From positions 1-5,488 of the forward strand of contig JAKADE010000217.1 in the NCBI GenBank assembly GCA_021820785.1: DNA of 5,488 nucleotides. The letters are read 5' to 3'. A program made the position numbers and the translations under genes. Each line of letters begins with the position of its first letter. Position 1 is the first letter of the stretch. The DNA is from Pseudomonadota bacterium (lineage in GTDB: Bacteria > Pseudomonadota > Gammaproteobacteria > Steroidobacterales > Steroidobacteraceae). The notes under the pieces are model-generated. The model searched no databases. It saw only the letters and a program-made list of their open reading frames with translations, and was not told where the DNA came from. Positions 1-5,486 of this stretch are shown piece by piece.

Positions 1-174
1 CCCTTCTACGAGGGCATTTACGAGATGGAGCACCTGCCCATGCCGCGCAAGCTGCAGGCCAACATCCAGTATCACTATTACCCGACCGGGCACATGATCT
101 ACGTTCACGTCCCGTCGCTGAAGACACTGCACGACAACATCTCGGCCTTCATCGCTTCAACCGAGAACCAGTAG
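1..174 (+). CDS. Serine carboxypeptidase-like peptidase (S10), C-terminal end only
   Basis: This is the 3' end of a gene that enters from the left; 57 codons in frame 1 are present, ending in TAG at 172-174. The segment YYPTGHMIY (residues about 38-46 of the fragment) matches the C-terminal motif of bacterial peptidase family S10, in which the His of GHM is the catalytic histidine of the Ser-Asp-His triad. The preceding EMEHLPMP and LQANIQYHY and the following helix-like tail (LKTLHDNISAFI) fit the usual end of these proteins. Family members are normally exported and release C-terminal amino acids from peptides. The Ser and Asp of the triad and the signal peptide would lie outside the window, so activity cannot be judged. 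A strong terminator follows 18 bp after the stop, so this is the last gene of its transcript. Confidence 0.82.
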   Translation, partial: PFYEGIYEMEHLPMPRKLQANIQYHYYPTGHMIYVHVPSLKTLHDNISAFIASTENQ

Positions 175-191
175 TCATCGGACGCTCGTTA

Positions 192-233
192 GCGCCCGGC
201 GGGACCCCCTCCCGCCGGGCGCATTCTTTTTTT
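192..233 (+). terminator. Rho-independent terminator of the S10 peptidase gene
   Basis: A perfect 13-bp stem (GCGCCCGGCGGGA at 192-204 with its complement at 210-222) closes a five-C loop (205-209). It is followed after ATTC by seven consecutive T (227-233). The U tract is on the + strand only, so it terminates the rightward S10 transcript; in the leftward direction there is no matching U run. Confidence 0.93.
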
Positions 234-307
234 CGCCACCGTCTCAGCGCCCGGGTGCAGCCGCATCGGCGAGCATTGCCGCACGCTCGTGCGCCGTGCC
301 AGCACCC

Positions 308-335
308 TGGCCCCGGACCTGCAGGTCCGGGGCCA
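308..335 (-). repeat. 28-bp perfect palindrome downstream of the M61 gene; possible terminator hairpin
   Basis: TGGCCCCGGACCTG at 308-321 is followed directly by its exact reverse complement to 335. As RNA it would form a 12-bp stem with a TGCA loop. It starts 17 bp past the M61 stop codon (353-355 on the complementary strand), the usual place for a terminator. However, no T run follows on either strand, so it is not a canonical intrinsic terminator. It may act as a U-tract-less terminator or 3'-end stabiliser of the leftward M61 mRNA, or as a protein-binding palindrome. The symmetry is seen directly; the role is inferred. Confidence 0.5.
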
Positions 336-352
336 TCATCTGCGCGACGCCC

Positions 353-2272
353 TCAGCGCCCCGCGTGCGGCGCCATGATCTTGGCCAGCATATTCACCGT
401 GCCCGGGATCCGCACCAGGTGCGGGTAGCGCGGCCCGCCGAAGTAGCTGACCGCAATGGTCCGCACCCAGCCGTCCTGACTCACCGTGAATTGCGTCGGG
501 GCGTGCTCGTGCTGCGCCTGCCGTAGCGCGTACTTGAGCACTCCTGCCGAGAAGCTCTGGCCATTGACCGCGACGAGTTTCATCCCCGGGGACATGCCGG
601 CATTCCATGCCGGTGAGCCCTCGCGCACATCCGACAGCACCCCGGAGCCGCCCACGTTGAACCCGTAAGTCAGCCACTGGTAATCCGTGTGGTACGTCTC
701 CTGTGCCGCCGTGATGAACGGGTTAGGCTTGGCGGTGTAGACCAGGCGCCAGCCCGAGCGCTTGAGCTCCCCGGTCGGCGGCAGCTTCGCGACCTCGTAC
801 ACATGCCGCTGGAAGAACGCGTGCCAGTCGTACGGGCACACTTCATTGAGCAGATGCTCGATGTCGGCACGCGTATATGGTTTGGTGATCGGACCGGTGA
901 ACTTGGGCTGCGAGTACAGGTGCCAGAAGTCATCGAGCGACTTCTTCCCGTCAGTCCGTGCGCGGATGATGGTGTCGACATCGAGCCACAGCAGCTCGCC
1001 CTCGGTGTAGAAATCTCCCGCCGAGCGCCGCAGCGACGGGTATTGACCATTGGCCGTCATGTAGAAGTACGGCGCGCCGGTGGTCAGATCGATCAATGGC
1101 TCGGTGTCGCGGCCCGGCTCGGTCGCCATCTGGTTGTAGATCATGGCGAGGTACTGCGGGTATTCACTCGGCTTGCGGATGCCGCTGCGGAACGAGAGCA
1201 GATCGCCGAGGTACTGATTCATACCCTCGTAGACCCAGAGCAGATCCGTGCGCTGCGGGATCTGGTAGTTATCCGTCTTAAGATCCCACGGCCGACGGTA
1301 CTTGCCGTTCCAGGAGTGCGAGAACTCGTGCGGGATCAGGTCGCCGCCGAGCAGCTGCTGGTCGGGGTTCGTCATGAAATCCGCCGAAGCGCGATCGTCG
1401 CTCGACTGATGGTGCTCGATGCCGTCGAAACTGATGTGGTTCGACATCGCCAGCAGCGCGTGATAGTTGTACCAGTGACGCGAGCCGTACAGCGCGAACG
1501 CCTCCTCCGGCAGACGCTTGTAGGCGGCCAGCAGCTTGGCCGGGACGTCGAGTTCCTGCGGCCTATCAGCGAACATGTCCAACGACATGTGGGCATCGCC
1601 CTGATGCCACAGCTGTACCTTGCGGTAATAGCGGCCCATGAACAGAGGAGAGTCACCGACGTACGTCAGCGGTTCCTCGGCGAAGTTCACGCGCTGCCCC
1701 ACCCGGCTCACCGTGGTGAGCGCCGTCCCGTAGCCCCAGCCCTTCGGCAGGATGATGCTCGCCCGCAGGTAGTAATGGTGGTAATTGATGTTGTCCTGAT
1801 AAAAGAATGCCCGCGTCCAGCAAATGGTGGCCAGATCAGGCGTCGCACGCCGGCTCGTCCCGCCATTCAGCAACATCGTGAACTGCACTTTGATCGAGTG
1901 CACGCCGGCCGGAACCCTCACGTGGAAGGCGTACATGTCAACCTTGTCACGTCGCCACGGTAACGCCTGCCCGTTGGCACTCACCGTAAGTTGCGAGATA
2001 TCCGCCAGCACGCCGGCCGGCGAGTGGTAGCCGGGGATCCACTTTGGATAGACGAAGGTGAATGGGCCCGGCCGCACCGGAATGTGCATCGTTGAAATGG
2101 CGATGCCGCGCCCGGCCATGCGCGCATCCAACACCAGGGTCTCAGGATTGGCCTTGGTCGCGTACGGTACGGCGTTGGCGCTGGGCTCCGGAATGAGGCC
2201 TGCGGCACTCGCCGTACCGACCGATCCAAGGGCGACGACGGTGATGGCCGAACAGATCGACTTCAGTTTCAC
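353..2272 (-). CDS. M61 family metallopeptidase (glycyl aminopeptidase-like) with PDZ domain, secreted
   Basis: This predicted exported zinc peptidase has 639 residues from the preferred start. Residues 1-24 form a signal peptide: Lys-rich start, hydrophobic core, ASA|A or AA|G cleavage site. An N-terminal beta-rich region (about 25-230) is followed by the catalytic domain. That domain has GIEH (284-287, matching the family's GGxEH), the zinc motif HEFSHSWNGK (HEFSH at 315-319; ligands H315 and H319, base E316) and the third ligand E349 in VYEGMNQYLGDLL. A YTEG motif (422-425) and a DDFW helix also fit M61. A PDZ domain spans about 535-609 (GFNVGGSGVL, VREGSPAWNAGM, LVAVNGQ). M61 enzymes remove N-terminal Gly/Ala from peptides, probably in the periplasm. 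The start is GTG at 2270-2272, chosen because AAGGAG lies 6 nt upstream; an in-frame GTG at 2288-2290 would add six residues but lies upstream of that site. The gene is convergent with the S10 gene and divergent from the DUF1499 gene. No frameshift is visible. Confidence 0.93.
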   Translation of the reverse strand: MKLKSICSAITVVALGSVGTASAAGLIPEPSANAVPYATKANPETLVLDARMAGRGIAISTMHIPVRPGPFTFVYPKWIPGYHSPAGVLADISQLTVSANGQALPWRRDKVDMYAFHVRVPAGVHSIKVQFTMLLNGGTSRRATPDLATICWTRAFFYQDNINYHHYYLRASIILPKGWGYGTALTTVSRVGQRVNFAEEPLTYVGDSPLFMGRYYRKVQLWHQGDAHMSLDMFADRPQELDVPAKLLAAYKRLPEEAFALYGSRHWYNYHALLAMSNHISFDGIEHHQSSDDRASADFMTNPDQQLLGGDLIPHEFSHSWNGKYRRPWDLKTDNYQIPQRTDLLWVYEGMNQYLGDLLSFRSGIRKPSEYPQYLAMIYNQMATEPGRDTEPLIDLTTGAPYFYMTANGQYPSLRRSAGDFYTEGELLWLDVDTIIRARTDGKKSLDDFWHLYSQPKFTGPITKPYTRADIEHLLNEVCPYDWHAFFQRHVYEVAKLPPTGELKRSGWRLVYTAKPNPFITAAQETYHTDYQWLTYGFNVGGSGVLSDVREGSPAWNAGMSPGMKLVAVNGQSFSAGVLKYALRQAQHEHAPTQFTVSQDGWVRTIAVSYFGGPRYPHLVRIPGTVNMLAKIMAPHAGR

Positions 2273-2278
2273 GATGAT

Positions 2279-2284
2279 CTCCTT
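2279..2284 (-). promoter_or_regulatory. Ribosome binding site deciding the M61 start
   Basis: On the minus strand AAGGAG (within GGGGAAGGAG) lies exactly 6 nt before the GTG at 2270-2272, whose next codons (AAA CTG AAG) give a typical signal-peptide n-region. The site lies inside the six codons added by the farther-upstream GTG at 2290, which argues against that longer start. Confidence 0.8.
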
Positions 2285-2300
2285 CCCCACAGGTGTTCTT

Positions 2301-2320
2301 CCGCCGGAGTCCTCCGGCGG
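2301..2320 (-). promoter_or_regulatory. Hairpin in the presumed 5' leader of the M61 mRNA
   Basis: CCGCCGGA (2301-2308) pairs with TCCGGCGG (2313-2320) around a four-base loop. It lies 16 nt upstream of the M61 Shine-Dalgarno site. No T run follows on either strand, so it is unlikely to be an intrinsic terminator. It could stabilise the leader or modulate translation. The hairpin is seen; its function is inferred. Confidence 0.35.
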
Positions 2321-2334
2321 CGAGAAAGTCGAGC

Positions 2335-2362
2335 ACTATGCGACCGGTGCGGATGACCGGTG
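2335..2362 (-). promoter_or_regulatory. Direct repeats next to a possible -10 element upstream of the M61 gene
   Basis: GACCGGTG occurs twice (2342-2349 and 2355-2362), 13 bp apart start to start, each containing the palindrome ACCGGT. On the minus strand they lie immediately upstream of CATAGT (2335-2340), a 4/6 match to a -10 hexamer, and occupy the place where a -35 would be; no good -35 is visible. This arrangement would suit an activator-dependent promoter of the M61 gene, but both parts are short and could be chance. Confidence 0.25.
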
Positions 2363-2599
2363 TTCCCTGCCGAGAGGAATTGCGATGGACCGTTCGCCGG
2401 GCACGACGGTACGTGAGGTCGTCACAACCGGCGGATTCCCTGCCCACCCGGCGGTGGCGACCCGTAGCCGACCGGGACCGAGGACCATCCGTACCGGGGC
2501 GGCAACGGGTGAGACGCTCGCGCTGTCCTCGGGCGCTCAGGCACGTGCTCGGTCGCGGGGAGTGCGTCAAGGCGACTCGCGCCGGCAGCACGGCTGAGA

Positions 2600-2613
2600 C
2601 CCGTGCGCACGGG
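2600..2613. repeat. 14-bp perfect palindrome, candidate operator
   Basis: CCCGTGCGCACGGG reads the same on both strands. It ends 4 bp before a weak -35-like hexamer (TTGCAG at 2618-2623) pointing toward the DUF1499 gene, a position where an activator or repressor dimer could bind. With only 14 bp in GC-rich DNA, chance is possible; no regulator gene is nearby. Confidence 0.3.
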
Positions 2614-2617
2614 ACGG

Positions 2618-2646
2618 TTGCAGCGAGCGTCCGGTCGGGCCATGAT
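2618..2646 (+). promoter_or_regulatory. Weak sigma70-like promoter candidate for the DUF1499 gene
   Basis: TTGCAG (2618-2623) and CATGAT (2641-2646) are separated by 17 bp. They match the -35 consensus at 3/6 and the -10 consensus at 4/6 positions. It would give a leader of about 190 nt. This is the best pair I found upstream of the gene, but the match is weak. Confidence 0.2.
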
Positions 2647-2832
2647 CGGATCGTCGCGCCTGGAGCCCGGTTGCTCGGATGGGGGTTTTGGGGCGCGCCG
2701 GGCAAGTGCAGCATGGCCGCCGGACCGACTCTGGGTCGGCATGTGTGGCCGGGGACCGGAGACCGGCCCGCGGCGGGCGGCTGCAGCGAAACCCCGTGAA
2801 CACCCGAACAACGACATCAAAACATTGCGGGC

Positions 2833-2837
2833 AGGAG
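2833..2837 (+). promoter_or_regulatory. Ribosome binding site deciding the DUF1499 start
   Basis: AGGAG lies 5 nt before the ATG at 2843. The open frame extends 80 codons further upstream, to 2603, but that part encodes an Arg/Gly/Pro-rich stretch unlike a real N-terminus. This site therefore fixes the start at 2843. Confidence 0.75.
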
Positions 2838-2842
2838 TAGGC

Positions 2843-3676
2843 ATGAGCAGCAATCCCTCGAGTGACACTCAAAGTGCGGCGGCCGGTCGTCCCGTGACGC
2901 CCCTGGGACGCGGTCTGCGCAAGATGATCCCGCTGGTGCTCGCTCTTGCGGTGCTCGCCCTGCTCGCCATGGTCCTGCCGGGGCCGCTGTATCGGCTGGG
3001 CGCCGTAGGGCTCGGAACCGCCTTTCGGCTCATTCGCTACGGTGCGTACGGCGGCATGGCGGCCGTCGCGCTCGGCGTGCTGGCCCTTCTCGTGTGTGCG
3101 GTCACGAAGGCCCCGGTTCGACCCGTCGCCTTGACCCTTCTGACCATCGTCCTGGGGGCAGTCGCCTGGGGCATTCCCTATCTATGGCTGAAGAAGGCCG
3201 AAGCGGTTCCGGCCATTCACGACATCACGACGGACACGCGCAATCCGCCTCAATTCCTTCCCGACGTGATCGCACTGCGCACGGCGGCCCACGCTGCGAA
3301 TTCGACCGTCTACGGCGGGCCCGAGGTGGCGGCGCTGCAGCACCGGGCGTATCCGGACATCCGGCCGATGATCTTCCAGCAGCCGCCCGCCACGGTCTTC
3401 GCAGCCGCACTGAGCACCGTGAAGCACATGGGCTGGACGCTCGACTCGGCGCATCCGCGCATGGGAATCATCGAGGCGAGCAGCACGACGCTGTGGTTCG
3501 GCTTCACGGACGATGTGGTCATCCGGATCGAGGCACAGCCGGACGGAACACGCCTGGACATCCGATCCGAATCGCGCATCGGCGAGAGTGATGTCGGGCG
3601 CAATGCCGCGCGCATTCGCCGCTTCCGCGCGATGCTGTATCACAAGCTGGGCCTGCCTGCACCGAAGGTACCCTGA
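2843..3676 (+). CDS. DUF1499 domain membrane protein
   Basis: This is a 277-residue protein of unknown biochemical function. After a short Ser-rich N-terminus come three predicted transmembrane helices (about 29-50, 70-88 and 94-115). A soluble C-terminal domain (about 125-268) matches the DUF1499 family (PF07386). Its recognisable signatures are HDITTDTRNPPQF (126-138), YPDIRP (170-175), the GW near 197-198, FGFTDDVVIRI (219-229) and RSESRIGESDVGRNAARIRRF (241-261). The family is common in proteobacteria; I know of no established reaction for it. Three N-terminal helices followed by DUF1499 imply an inner-membrane anchor, with the domain on one face of the membrane. Which face cannot be settled from sequence alone. 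The gene stands alone: divergent from the M61 gene and convergent with ampC, 60 bp between stop codons. No truncation or frameshift is visible. Confidence 0.88.
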   Translation: MSSNPSSDTQSAAAGRPVTPLGRGLRKMIPLVLALAVLALLAMVLPGPLYRLGAVGLGTAFRLIRYGAYGGMAAVALGVLALLVCAVTKAPVRPVALTLLTIVLGAVAWGIPYLWLKKAEAVPAIHDITTDTRNPPQFLPDVIALRTAAHAANSTVYGGPEVAALQHRAYPDIRPMIFQQPPATVFAAALSTVKHMGWTLDSAHPRMGIIEASSTTLWFGFTDDVVIRIEAQPDGTRLDIRSESRIGESDVGRNAARIRRFRAMLYHKLGLPAPKVP

Positions 3677-3710
3677 CGTCCCTCGCCCGCCCAAGGACGC
3701 GCACCGCACC

Positions 3711-3725
3711 CGAGATCGGATCTCG
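3711..3725. repeat. Small inverted repeat between convergent genes; weak terminator candidate
   Basis: CGAGATC and GATCTCG flank a single central G, so the element looks alike from both strands. It is the only symmetrical element between the DUF1499 stop (3676) and the ampC stop (3737). As RNA only about 5 bp could form around a five-base loop, and there is no T run, so termination here would be weak or factor-dependent. Confidence 0.25.
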
Positions 3726-3736
3726 ACGGCAGAGAT

Positions 3737-4909
3737 TCAACGTCGACCGCTGGCATCCGCAGTGGCGCCTCGCAGCAGCGCCGTCACGATCGCGTAACCC
3801 GCCGCGACTCTGTCATTGAGCGGGTAACTCCTGTTGGCCATCAGAACGACTGCGACTTTACGCGCCGGAATGAACGCCACGTAGGTCGAAAATCCCCGCG
3901 TCGAACCGGTCTTGTCGAGCCATGCGTTCGCCTCTGGCGCAAGTGGCGGATGGAGCGCCCTGGCCGGCATCGCGTCGAACAGCATGGCCGGTGCATTTCC
4001 CGCCAGGAGCCGCGCCAGTGTGACAGGAAACCGATATTGCTCCCAGATCAGATCCTGCGTGAGCACACCGGCGGTGAAATACGCAGTGTGCGTGGCGAAC
4101 ACTGCGCGCTGAATGACGGGATTGACGCGGATCATGCCCATGTTGATTTCGAGGAATCGCACCATGTCCACGGCCGTGGTTCTGATGCCATACGCTTCCT
4201 GCCAGAGGCACCCGGGCGTCATCCGCACCGACCGTCCGCGGCCGGTGTATCCCTGCGCATAGTCCGCCCTCATCGCGGCCGGCACCACCACGAACGTATG
4301 GCTGAGGCCGAGCGCGGCCAGCAGATCCCTCTGCATCCCGGTCGCGAAGCGCTGCCGCAGGCTTCCCGCTGCCGCCAGACCCAATAGCCCGATTCCGATG
4401 TTCGAATACGTCCGATAGGTCCCGGGTGCATATCGCGGCCGCCACGCGTGCAGATAGCGCATCAGTTCAGCGCGCGTGTGGACGTCAGCCGGCACTTGCA
4501 GTGGTAACCCGCCCGGCGTGTGCGTCGCCAGATTGAGCATACTGACCCCGTCGCCGAACGGCGTACCGCGCAGCGACCGGAAGTAACGACTGACATGATC
4601 CGAGAGGGACATATGGCCCGTCACGACGGCGTACGCGGCGAGAGTTGCGGTGAAGGTCTTGCTCGCCGATCCGATCTCGAACAGCGTGTCCGGCCTCACC
4701 GCGACACGCGTTCGCAACGAGGCCACGCCGAAGTCAAATACCCGCGCACGACCATCGACGACGACGCCAACGGCCATACCGGGGATACCCTCCTTGCGCA
4801 TCAGCGGCCGTATCACTGCGTCGACTGCCTGGCGAACGCCGCTCTGCGCCGATGCGACGCCGGGACAGACGGCCAGAAGCGCCGACGCCATCAATGGAAC
4901 GATTTTCAA
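3737..4909 (-). CDS. ampC: Class C (AmpC-type) beta-lactamase
   Basis: This serine beta-lactamase precursor has 390 residues from the preferred start, close to the usual 380 or so. A signal peptide (MKIVPLMASA..., cleavage ASA|QS after residue 21) indicates periplasmic export. The motifs are S-A-S-K (nucleophile S81, K84), LPLQVP with the Q120-equivalent at residue 138, Y-S-N (Y168, N170), EAYG (Tyr221-equivalent) and K-T-G (333-335) followed by STRGFSTYVAFIP. This combination is specific to class C rather than to general serine esterases or DD-peptidases. The enzyme opens the beta-lactam ring through an acyl-enzyme intermediate. Oddities: the Ambler-type positions 343 and 346, usually Asn, are Ser361 and Leu364 here if aligned without gaps; Tyr112 is His130; Arg349 is kept. 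The start is uncertain: TTG at 4909 has AGGA 7 nt upstream, GTG at 4912 has it only 4 nt away, and the frame is open back to a TTG at 4984. No ampR-like gene lies within the 576 bp upstream. Substrate range and role in resistance are unknown. Confidence 0.9.
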   Translation of the reverse strand: MKIVPLMASALLAVCPGVASAQSGVRQAVDAVIRPLMRKEGIPGMAVGVVVDGRARVFDFGVASLRTRVAVRPDTLFEIGSASKTFTATLAAYAVVTGHMSLSDHVSRYFRSLRGTPFGDGVSMLNLATHTPGGLPLQVPADVHTRAELMRYLHAWRPRYAPGTYRTYSNIGIGLLGLAAAGSLRQRFATGMQRDLLAALGLSHTFVVVPAAMRADYAQGYTGRGRSVRMTPGCLWQEAYGIRTTAVDMVRFLEINMGMIRVNPVIQRAVFATHTAYFTAGVLTQDLIWEQYRFPVTLARLLAGNAPAMLFDAMPARALHPPLAPEANAWLDKTGSTRGFSTYVAFIPARKVAVVLMANRSYPLNDRVAAGYAIVTALLRGATADASGRR

Positions 4910-4916
4910 CACGGGA

Positions 4917-4920
4917 TCCT
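4917..4920 (-). promoter_or_regulatory. Ribosome binding site for ampC
   Basis: AGGA on the minus strand lies 7 nt before TTG (4907-4909) and 4 nt before GTG (4910-4912). The spacing favours TTG, while codon preference favours GTG; the two differ by one residue. No better site is seen before the upstream in-frame GTGs. Confidence 0.5.
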
Positions 4921-5047
4921 GTTTCACGGTCGAGTTCGACACAGCGTCTGCACCGCGACAGCTACGGACGCCCGCCGAGGCCAATACTCTGGATCACATA
5001 GAAAGCGAACGAAGATCGCTTCCATGCGTCGAGACCACCCGCCGGCC

Positions 5048-5076
5048 ATCGTAGTGCGCGCGCCTCCACCCGGCAA
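5048..5076 (-). promoter_or_regulatory. Candidate sigma70 promoter for ampC
   Basis: On the minus strand TTGCCG (5071-5076) and TACGAT (5048-5053) stand 17 bp apart, each matching 4/6 consensus positions. Transcripts would carry a leader of roughly 135 nt before the ampC start. Chance matches of this quality are possible in 300 bp. Confidence 0.3.
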
Positions 5077-5218
5077 CACGAACAGAGCATGCATCATGGG
5101 CCGGCGATCGCACCGCAGCGCAAGTCGCCTCCGAAGGCGCACGTCACATCGCACGCACCCCTGCGGCAATGCAGGTACGAAGGCCAGCCCGCGGCGAATG
5201 CTGCGTTGCGTCCCGCGC

Positions 5219-5247
5219 TTGCGCCGTCAGAATCCTCCGCGTAGACT
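5219..5247 (+). promoter_or_regulatory. Probable promoter of the cobalamin riboswitch transcript
   Basis: TTGCGC (5219-5224) and TAGACT (5242-5247) are separated by exactly 17 bp; TAGACT matches the -10 consensus at 4/6 positions. Initiation about 7 nt downstream would be near 5254, just before the first riboswitch helix at 5259. That placement makes the assignment more credible than the hexamers alone. Confidence 0.5.
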
Positions 5248-5256
5248 TTTCCGCGT

Positions 5257-5450
5257 CACAGGTGTCCCTCGGAATCTGATTCCCTGGGGTGAAACGGGAA
5301 GCCGGTGCGCATTCGCCTTGCGAATGCAATGCCGGCGCTGCCCACGCAACGGTAAGCGAGCTGTCGACCGCGAACACCACTGTGCGTTCAGCACGGGAAG
5401 GTGCGGTCGTAAGGAGAAACCCTCCACTCGCGAGCCCGGAGACCGGCCTG
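5257..5450 (+). promoter_or_regulatory. Cobalamin (vitamin B12) riboswitch aptamer
   Basis: The RNA binds a cobalamin coenzyme and normally lowers expression of the gene behind it. The conserved core appears in order: CAGGTG (5259-5264), GGGAA (5296-5300), GCTGCCCACGCAACGGTAAG (5337-5356), CCACTG (5377-5382), GGGAAGG (5395-5401) and AGCCCGGAGACCGGCCT (5433-5449), a full match to the B12-box consensus. Helices support it: P1 CAGG/CCTG (5259-5262 with 5447-5450), P4 GCCGG/CCGGC (5301-5305 with 5332-5336), GCGAG/CTCGC (5356-5360 with 5427-5431), CGACCGC/GCGGTCG (5365-5371 with 5403-5409), GTGC/GCAC (5382-5385 with 5391-5394) and GGAG/CTCC (5413-5416 with 5422-5425). Loop L4 carries an extra hairpin (5309-5327). 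The regulated gene starts beyond 5488. In proteobacteria such riboswitches often precede B12 transport (btuB-like TonB receptors) or synthesis genes, or enzymes with B12-independent counterparts. Confidence 0.93.
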
Positions 5451-5464
5451 CAGCGCATACTCGG

Positions 5465-5486
5465 TGACTCGCGTGGGGCGACGTCA
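5465..5486 (+). promoter_or_regulatory. Riboswitch expression-platform hairpin (P13) with L5-L13 kissing loop
   Basis: TGAC-TCGC (5465-5472) pairs with GCGA-C-GTCA (5478-5486, one bulged C). The loop is GTGGG (5473-5477), the exact complement of CCCAC (5341-5345) in loop L5 of the aptamer. The L5-L13 kissing interaction is the known switching contact of cobalamin riboswitches. No T run follows before the window ends, so control is more likely at translation initiation than at termination; the start codon and its ribosome site are not in view. Confidence 0.75.

Larger units (their letters stand above)
2273..2842. other. Divergent intergenic region without a convincing gene
   Basis: These 570 bp separate the leftward M61 gene from the rightward DUF1499 gene. 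Open frames exist on both strands, as expected in GC-rich DNA, but their translations are Arg/Pro/Gly-rich, match no family I recognise and lack credible ribosome sites. The region holds the M61 leader hairpin, the ACCGGT repeats, a 14-bp palindrome and a weak promoter-like pair, each listed separately. It is long for a divergent promoter region, so a small RNA or a decayed gene cannot be excluded. Confidence 0.5.
4913..5218. other. Intergenic region between ampC and the riboswitch promoter
   Basis: No convincing gene is present. Readable frames on both strands are Arg-rich and resemble no known family. The region contains the ampC ribosome site, a candidate ampC promoter, and short inverted repeats at 5004-5020 (AGCGA/TCGCT), 5126-5139 (CGCCT/AGGCG around four bases) and 5160-5175 (CCTGC/GCAGG). 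None of these has a T run that would make it a terminator. Confidence 0.5.

Noticed and set aside
689..1963. Long + strand open frame of 424 codons inside the M61 gene
   Set aside because: It lies antisense to a gene with clear family motifs. Its translation is Arg/Val-rich with no recognisable domain, the usual shadow of a GC-rich gene.
2142..2714. Minus-strand frame of 190 codons in the divergent intergenic region
   Set aside because: It overlaps the M61 5' end in another frame, has no recognisable domain and is Arg/Pro-rich.
2603..2842. 80-codon upstream extension of the DUF1499 gene
   Set aside because: The translation is low-complexity Arg/Gly/Pro, and a proper Shine-Dalgarno site precedes the ATG at 2843.
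4865..4869. Cys in the AmpC signal peptide (LLAVC) as a lipobox
   Set aside because: Val at position -1 is not accepted in lipoboxes, and a good ASA signal peptidase I site follows.
5126..5139. CGCCT/AGGCG hairpin as a terminator or small RNA
   Set aside because: The stem is only 5 bp with no T run on either strand; such stems are frequent in GC-rich DNA.
5144..5458. Minus-strand open frame of 104 codons over the riboswitch
   Set aside because: It is the antisense shadow of conserved riboswitch sequence, with no family resemblance.
4520..5467. 315-codon + strand open frame over the ampC 5' end and the riboswitch
   Set aside because: It is antisense to ampC and then runs through the structured riboswitch. 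Its composition is Arg/Thr/His-rich, and no ribosome site or family was recognised.
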